NCBI RefSeq assembly: GCF_003751085.1
Contig: NZ_RJJY01000001.1
Coordinates: 2,418,001-2,482,000 of the forward strand
DNA length: 64,000 bases
Source of the DNA: Micromonospora sp. Llam0
GTDB lineage: Bacteria; Actinomycetota; Actinomycetes; Mycobacteriales; Micromonosporaceae
Direction: 5' to 3'
Part shown: one piece after another, positions 60,381-64,000 of the stretch
Layout: each line of letters starts with the position of its first letter
Numbering within the stretch: position 1 is the stretch's first letter
Notes under the pieces: generated by a model
Told to the model about the DNA's origin: nothing
Database searches by the model: none
Seen by the model: only the letters and a program-made list of their open reading frames with translations
Program-made: the position numbers and the translations under genes

Positions 60381-61619
60381 TCATGCGGGGTTGAAGGTGA
60401 GGACGACACGGCTGTGCCGCTTGTCCAGCACCGTCCCGGCCGGCAGGTCGCCGTCGGGAGTAGCCGCGGGCAGCACCTGCAACGCCGGGGACGGCTCGCC
60501 GCCGTCCACCCAGTCGCGCATGTGCGCCACCATCCGCTCCGCCGCAGCGGCGGCGTCCGGCCCGTGCGCGCACGCACCCACATCGAACCGGCCGTCGGTC
60601 CAGGCCAGCGCCGACCGGTAGGAGAAGGTGCCCTCGTGCAGCGCGGCCGGCGTGCCGAACCGCCACGCGGGCGCCACTACGCCCGCGTCGACCGATTCCT
60701 GCTGCGCCGACAGCACCACGAACTGATCCACCTCAGCGGACAGATGCACCGCCAGCCACAGATCCAGATCCGCCAGCACGGTACGGGGCGGCAGACTCAC
60801 CCCTGCCCAGACCTGCTCACGCGGCTGCGGCAGCAACCCGGCGACCGACTCCGCCGTAATCTGCTCGCCCTCATCCAGCCGCAGATGCACCCCGTCGGCG
60901 ATGTCGACGTACCGCATCTCGTGCGCCCCGGCGCCCTGCATCGCCACGAACCCACACAGACGCTGACTGTGGCTCACCAACCGGTCACCGACCCGACGCA
61001 ACGCCCACGACCGGGTCATCCCGAACGTCCGCAGCGGCACTACCAACACGCCGTCCTCGGCGAGCTGCGCGATCCACGACTCCGGGACATCCCACGCCCC
61101 CGCCGTCACGATGATCAGGTCGAACCGGCGACGCGGCTCGATCAGCTGCTCGGCGTCGGCGCACACCACCGTCACATCGCCGTAGCCCGCCGCCGCCAAA
61201 CAGGCCACCGCCCGCTCCGTCACATCCGGATCGATGTCCACCGTCGTCACCGAACCCGACGGGCCCACCAGCTCCCGCAGCAACGACGCGTTGTAGCCAC
61301 CCGAACCGACCTCCAACACGTGCCGACCGAGCAGGCCGCCGTCGAAGGCGTCAGCAGCCTGACCCAGCATCTCCGCGATCAACCACGGCGCCGACACCGA
61401 ACTCACGGTCTCCGCACCCCGCCGCTTCGTGATGACCGCGTTGTCACCCCGATACGCCTCCTCCAACGCCACACCCGGCGTGTACAACTCACGCGGCACC
61501 GCCCGCAACGCCGCCTCCACCTCCGGCCGCATCGTCAGACCCTTCGCCACATGATCAGCGACCAACCCATCCACCATCGCCGCCCGCAGACCCTCGCTGG
61601 TCACCATGTCGACACTCAT
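60381..61619 (-). CDS. FxLD-system O-methyltransferase (PIMT-like)
   Basis: 412 residues. The N-terminal half is a protein-L-isoaspartate methyltransferase-type SAM fold: HVLEVGSGGYNASLLRELVG is motif I, VTTVDIDPDV motif II, and DLIIVTAGAWDVPESW plus DGVLVVPLRT follow. The C-terminal 180 residues are an extension found in the FxLD-system enzymes. In related clusters (OlvSA) such enzymes methylate an Asp of the modified peptide, leading to succinimide and isoaspartate. Asp30/31 of the precursor are the natural candidates (inference). First gene of the operon; the stop is 12 bp before the precursor start. Confidence 0.88.
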   Translation of the reverse strand: MSVDMVTSEGLRAAMVDGLVADHVAKGLTMRPEVEAALRAVPRELYTPGVALEEAYRGDNAVITKRRGAETVSSVSAPWLIAEMLGQAADAFDGGLLGRHVLEVGSGGYNASLLRELVGPSGSVTTVDIDPDVTERAVACLAAAGYGDVTVVCADAEQLIEPRRRFDLIIVTAGAWDVPESWIAQLAEDGVLVVPLRTFGMTRSWALRRVGDRLVSHSQRLCGFVAMQGAGAHEMRYVDIADGVHLRLDEGEQITAESVAGLLPQPREQVWAGVSLPPRTVLADLDLWLAVHLSAEVDQFVVLSAQQESVDAGVVAPAWRFGTPAALHEGTFSYRSALAWTDGRFDVGACAHGPDAAAAAERMVAHMRDWVDGGEPSPALQVLPAATPDGDLPAGTVLDKRHSRVVLTFNPA

Positions 61620-62221
61620 CCGCTACGCCACTCCCCCACCTGTCACGGCCGCCCACCTGGACGACCCGCTGTGTCTGTTGCTGCCCGATCCCGAAGTCAA
61701 CTCCGGGACCTCCGTCTGAAGCCCCACCGCTCCCGTAGGTCGCGGAGCCCGTGCGCCACAATCCCCAGACGCCGCCGAGACGCTGAATCACTTGAGGTTG
61801 GTCGCATCCACTCAACGCCTGAACGTCGATGTCGAACACCCTCGACACGAAACCTCGACAGCCCCGACCGGCGATTGTCCGGGATCTACGCGCCGATCGC
61901 GCGACGCGCCGAGCACCCAGCCAAGGATGACCACGCCGCCTACGCCTACCTCGCCGCAGCCGCTGGCTACACCTTCTCACCGAACATCAGGCACGTCACG
62001 GGCTGCCTGCGGTCCACGCGAGCGACGGCTGCGCCCGTACGAAGGAACTCGCGGGCGCCACGCGGACGCAATGCGGGCTGATGTCGCGGGCTGCTGCCGC
62101 CAGGTGAGTACGGCGAACGCGGCGGCGACGAACCCGGCGAGTGCCGGCCACGGCGGGCCGAAACGGCTGCCGCAGTCCCGGCAGTGGTGGCTGGTGGTGT
62201 GGTTCTCGGCCGACTCCTGGA
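61620..62221. other. Intergenic upstream of the lanthipeptide operon
   Basis: It must contain the promoter of the lanthipeptide operon. A minus-strand frame near 61980-62220 encodes HCRDCGSRFG and a hydrophobic stretch (LAGFVAAAFAVLTW), a possible small zinc/membrane protein, but it lacks a clear start and I do not call it. Confidence 0.35.
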
Positions 62222-62222
62222 G

Positions 62223-62311
62223 ATCACCCCCGCGTGCGCGGGGGTGATCCCGACGCACCCCGACACGCCCTCGCCGCCGTCAACTGCTCCCAGCGCACGC
62301 GGGGGTGATCC
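62223..62311 (+). CRISPR. Possible remnant of a type I-E CRISPR array (two degenerate repeats)
   Basis: Two 28-base units at 62223-62250 and 62284-62311 share their last 14 bases (CGCGGGGGTGATCC) and a CCC...CGCGGGGG hairpin core, separated by a 33-base spacer. A 61-base period and this hairpin fit actinobacterial type I-E repeats. The next unit (62345-62372) is not recognisable and no cas genes are present. The first unit is also a perfect 13-bp palindrome (62222-62249), so a simple terminator is the alternative. Confidence 0.4.
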
Positions 62312-62729
62312 CGCCCCGGGTGTACGGCTTCATCGTCTGGGCCGGTCAGCGGCCCCTTCGCCCAGGATGGGATGGCGTACGAGTAGGCAACGTTCAGCTG
62401 CGACCAGCTCAGGACGAAAGTGGAGACTTCTCCGGCGCGCTGCAGGCCAACGGTGTAGCTCAACATCCGGCCACAGGCCGCCAACACAGGTTCGGACGAA
62501 CGCAGGTTCCGGCCGACTCACCGAGCACGAGTAGCCCCGCACTGACGTTCACTATCCACCGCCGTGTTTCGGGCGAGAAGTTGCCGACGATCCTGCCCAC
62601 CTCCACGTCCGGCATGCCCGGCATCCGCTGCTGTCGAGACTCCTCGACGACGATTCCAGCACGGCCATTTGCCGAGGACACAGACGTCAGCGTCCCTCGA
62701 CACCTCGCACGTGGACACCCGCTAGACCG
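62312..62729. other. Region downstream of the intron, probable interrupted target
   Basis: Minus-strand frames carry sensible-looking but unassigned peptides (DVEVGRIVGNFSPETRRWIV near 62530-62620; STFVLSWSQLNVAYSYAIPS near 62360-62425) in different frames. I read this as the 3' part of a decayed gene interrupted by the group II intron. Confidence 0.3.
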
Positions 62730-62731
62730 CC

Positions 62732-62764
62732 GAGTAGCCCGGGGGATCTCACCCCCGGGCCCTC
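62732..62764 (-). ncRNA. Group II intron domain VI
   Basis: A stem of nine base pairs (GCCCGGGGG with its complement, loop UGAGAU) is flanked by GAG/CUC pairs. An unpaired A in CUACUC is the likely branch point. Confidence 0.65.
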
Positions 62765-62767
62765 ACA

Positions 62768-62801
62768 GAACCGTACGTAACAGTCTCCCGTTATACGGCT
62801 C
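62768..62801 (-). ncRNA. Group II intron domain V
   Basis: A 34-nt element reading GAGCCGUAUAACGGGAGACU and ending CGUACGGUUC, which folds as the classical domain V hairpin with GAGA loop and a two-base bulge. Length and outer stem (GAGCCGUA with UACGGUUC) match bacterial group II introns. Confidence 0.85.
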
Positions 62802-62813
62802 TTGTCGCTCTTG

Positions 62814-64000
62814 TCACCAGACCGTAGGCGCGTGGGTGACCCACGCCCAGTGGGCGAAGGCCCTCGGGCGTTTCTGGACGGCTCTGTTCCATGCCGAACG
62901 GGCTTTCCTCTTGCCCCGCAACCGTTTGTACTTCCGACGGACCCACCGCAACAGGTAGGCGTTGATGCGTTCCAGGAGGGGATACAGGGATGATCGATAG
63001 AACGCCCCGTAGTAGTTCATCCACCCCCGCACAATGGGGTTTATCCATTGTGCGAGTTCCGCTTCGGTAAGGCTGGTGCGATGGTGCAGTCGCCATGACC
63101 GCACCTGGGAACCGATCTTCTTCAGAGCCTGGTTACTGATCGCCGGGAGGAACGACAGAAACATCACTCCTTCCTTTGTTCTCGCGGATCGCCTCCGAAA
63201 CCCGTAGCCGAGAAACACAAAGTCGGTGTGTTCGTACGATCCACGCCGATTGTCGTCCTGGCAGTAGACGATCCGGGTCTTTTCCGGATGCAGAGCAAGC
63301 CCGACCTCGGTCATCCGTTTCGTGATCTCGGCCAGCACGTAACGCGCCTGCCGTTCACTGACGCAATGCACGACCACGTCATCCACGTACCGCTCGAACC
63401 GGACGACGGGGAATACCTTTGTCATCCACGCGTCGAACGCGTAATGGAGGAACAGATTAGCCAGGACCGGTGAAATCGCGGACCCTTGCGGAGTGCCTCG
63501 ATCTCTTTCTTGAAGAACGCCGTCGGGTAGTTGCAGCGGAGCCTTCAGCCAGCGCTCCACGTACAACCAAACCCAGGGCTTGTCGGTATGCGCAGCGACC
63601 GCTTTCAGCAGCAGCTCCCACGAGACCGTGTCGAAGAACTTCCGGATGTCCAAATCGATCACCCAGTCGTTCTGCCAGCACCGCCTCCGGCAGGCAGCTA
63701 CCGCGTCGGTCGCCGACCGCCCAGGCCGGTAGCCGTACGAGTCCGGATGGAAGATCGGTTCGACCCGCGCTTCCACCTCCCGCGCCGCCACCGTCTGCGC
63801 GATCCTGTCCCCGACCGTGGGAACACCGAGCGTTCGCACGCCTCCCCCAGTCTTCGGGATCTCGACCGCCCGCACCGGAGGAGGAAAATACGTCCCTGAC
63901 GACATCCGATTCCAGATCTTGTAGAGATTGTTTTTCAGATCCTTCTCGAACTCCGCCAAAGACACCGCATCCACCCCCGGCGCCCCCTTGTTCGCTTTCA
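62814..64000 (-). CDS. ltrA: Group II intron reverse transcriptase/maturase, N-terminus beyond the window
   Basis: At least 395 residues visible; the frame runs off the end in ANKGAPGVDAVSLAEF, the usual RT-0/RT-1 start. RT motifs: YGYRPGRSATDAV, DLDIRKFFDTVSW (first catalytic Asp), GTPQGSAISPVLANLFLHY, RYVDDVVVHC (YVDD active site) and FLGYGF. The C-terminal group II maturase-X domain is present (WINPIVRGWMNYYGAFYR). No HNH endonuclease domain follows. It enables splicing and mobility of the intron. Confidence 0.93.
   Translation of the reverse strand, partial: KANKGAPGVDAVSLAEFEKDLKNNLYKIWNRMSSGTYFPPPVRAVEIPKTGGGVRTLGVPTVGDRIAQTVAAREVEARVEPIFHPDSYGYRPGRSATDAVAACRRRCWQNDWVIDLDIRKFFDTVSWELLLKAVAAHTDKPWVWLYVERWLKAPLQLPDGVLQERDRGTPQGSAISPVLANLFLHYAFDAWMTKVFPVVRFERYVDDVVVHCVSERQARYVLAEITKRMTEVGLALHPEKTRIVYCQDDNRRGSYEHTDFVFLGYGFRRRSARTKEGVMFLSFLPAISNQALKKIGSQVRSWRLHHRTSLTEAELAQWINPIVRGWMNYYGAFYRSSLYPLLERINAYLLRWVRRKYKRLRGKRKARSAWNRAVQKRPRAFAHWAWVTHAPTVW

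Larger units (their letters stand above)
62730..64000 (-). mobile_element. Group II intron, 5' part beyond the window
   Basis: The minus strand carries the reverse-transcriptase frame, then domain V and domain VI. The 3' end lies at about 62728-62732, just after the domain VI stem (62732-62764) and its CUACUC end with a candidate bulged A. The 5' domains I-IV and the 5' splice site are outside the window. Confidence 0.85.

Noticed and set aside
59106..62081. 991-codon plus-strand open frame
   Set aside because: Antisense to the LanB and methyltransferase genes; composition is Arg/His/Pro/Gly-rich and no motif is recognisable.
1..64000. tRNA genes and an integration (att) site
   Set aside because: No tRNA cloverleaf or 3' tRNA fragment was found by eye near the gene-set boundaries; a tRNA-scan would be decisive.

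Overview
This 64 kb window is high-GC DNA with strong G/C preference at third codon positions and AGGAGG-type ribosome sites. Its actinobacterial families (AfsR/SARP regulators, GPP34, FxLD lanthipeptide, actinobacterial Tad genes) point to an actinomycete, plausibly Micromonosporaceae; the family is inference. I recognised no rRNA, tRNA, integrase, conjugation or replication gene. Many small clusters, gene remnants, two copies of one insertion sequence, a group II intron and a possible CRISPR remnant mark it as accessory DNA.

Layout. 1-4.2 kb: hypothetical genes, a phospholipase-D-fold protein and a LysR-type remnant. 4.5-10.2 kb (+): a gene set built round a ComM-like protein with a broken Walker A and an adenine-methyltransferase-like protein without its catalytic NPPY motif. 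11.2-17.8 kb: a defence-like block with a PD-(D/E)xK-type protein, an ISL3-family element with an 8-bp target duplication, an Mrr-type nuclease whose last codons were replaced by the element, and a 1049-residue protein joining a caspase-like protease to a Ski2-type helicase. 19.0-31.2 kb (-): a tightly coupled Tad/Flp-type pilus operon containing two membrane proteins with SARP-like winged-helix domains.

31.2-39 kb: a permease remnant, a GPP34 protein, an AfsR-type regulator with an MFS exporter, a frameshifted Imm1-like gene and two coupled micro-proteins. 39.6-41.7 kb: an XRE regulator coupled to a creatininase-family hydrolase. 41.9-49.6 kb: a second defence-like block with two PD-(D/E)xK proteins, a stand-alone predicted diadenylate cyclase (DAC/DisA_N domain), a P-loop kinase and hypothetical genes. 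49.7-51.1 kb: the second ISL3 copy, inverted relative to the first. 51.2-52.0 kb: a NYN/OST-HTH protein.

52.2-61.6 kb (-): a class I FxLD lanthipeptide cluster in the order methyltransferase, 46-residue precursor, LanB dehydratase, LanC cyclase, SpaB_C-like protein, XRE regulator, asparaginase-family protein and PPC/DUF296 protein. Its regulator is an N-terminal paralogue of the one at 39.6 kb. 62.2 kb: two degenerate repeats spaced like a type I-E CRISPR. 62.7 kb to the end: a group II intron with its reverse transcriptase, running off the window.

The strongest candidates for undescribed biology are the caspase-helicase/Mrr pair, the ComM-like/methyltransferase-like set, and the diadenylate cyclase set among nuclease-like genes. 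Family calls rest on motif recognition by eye; no database search was run.
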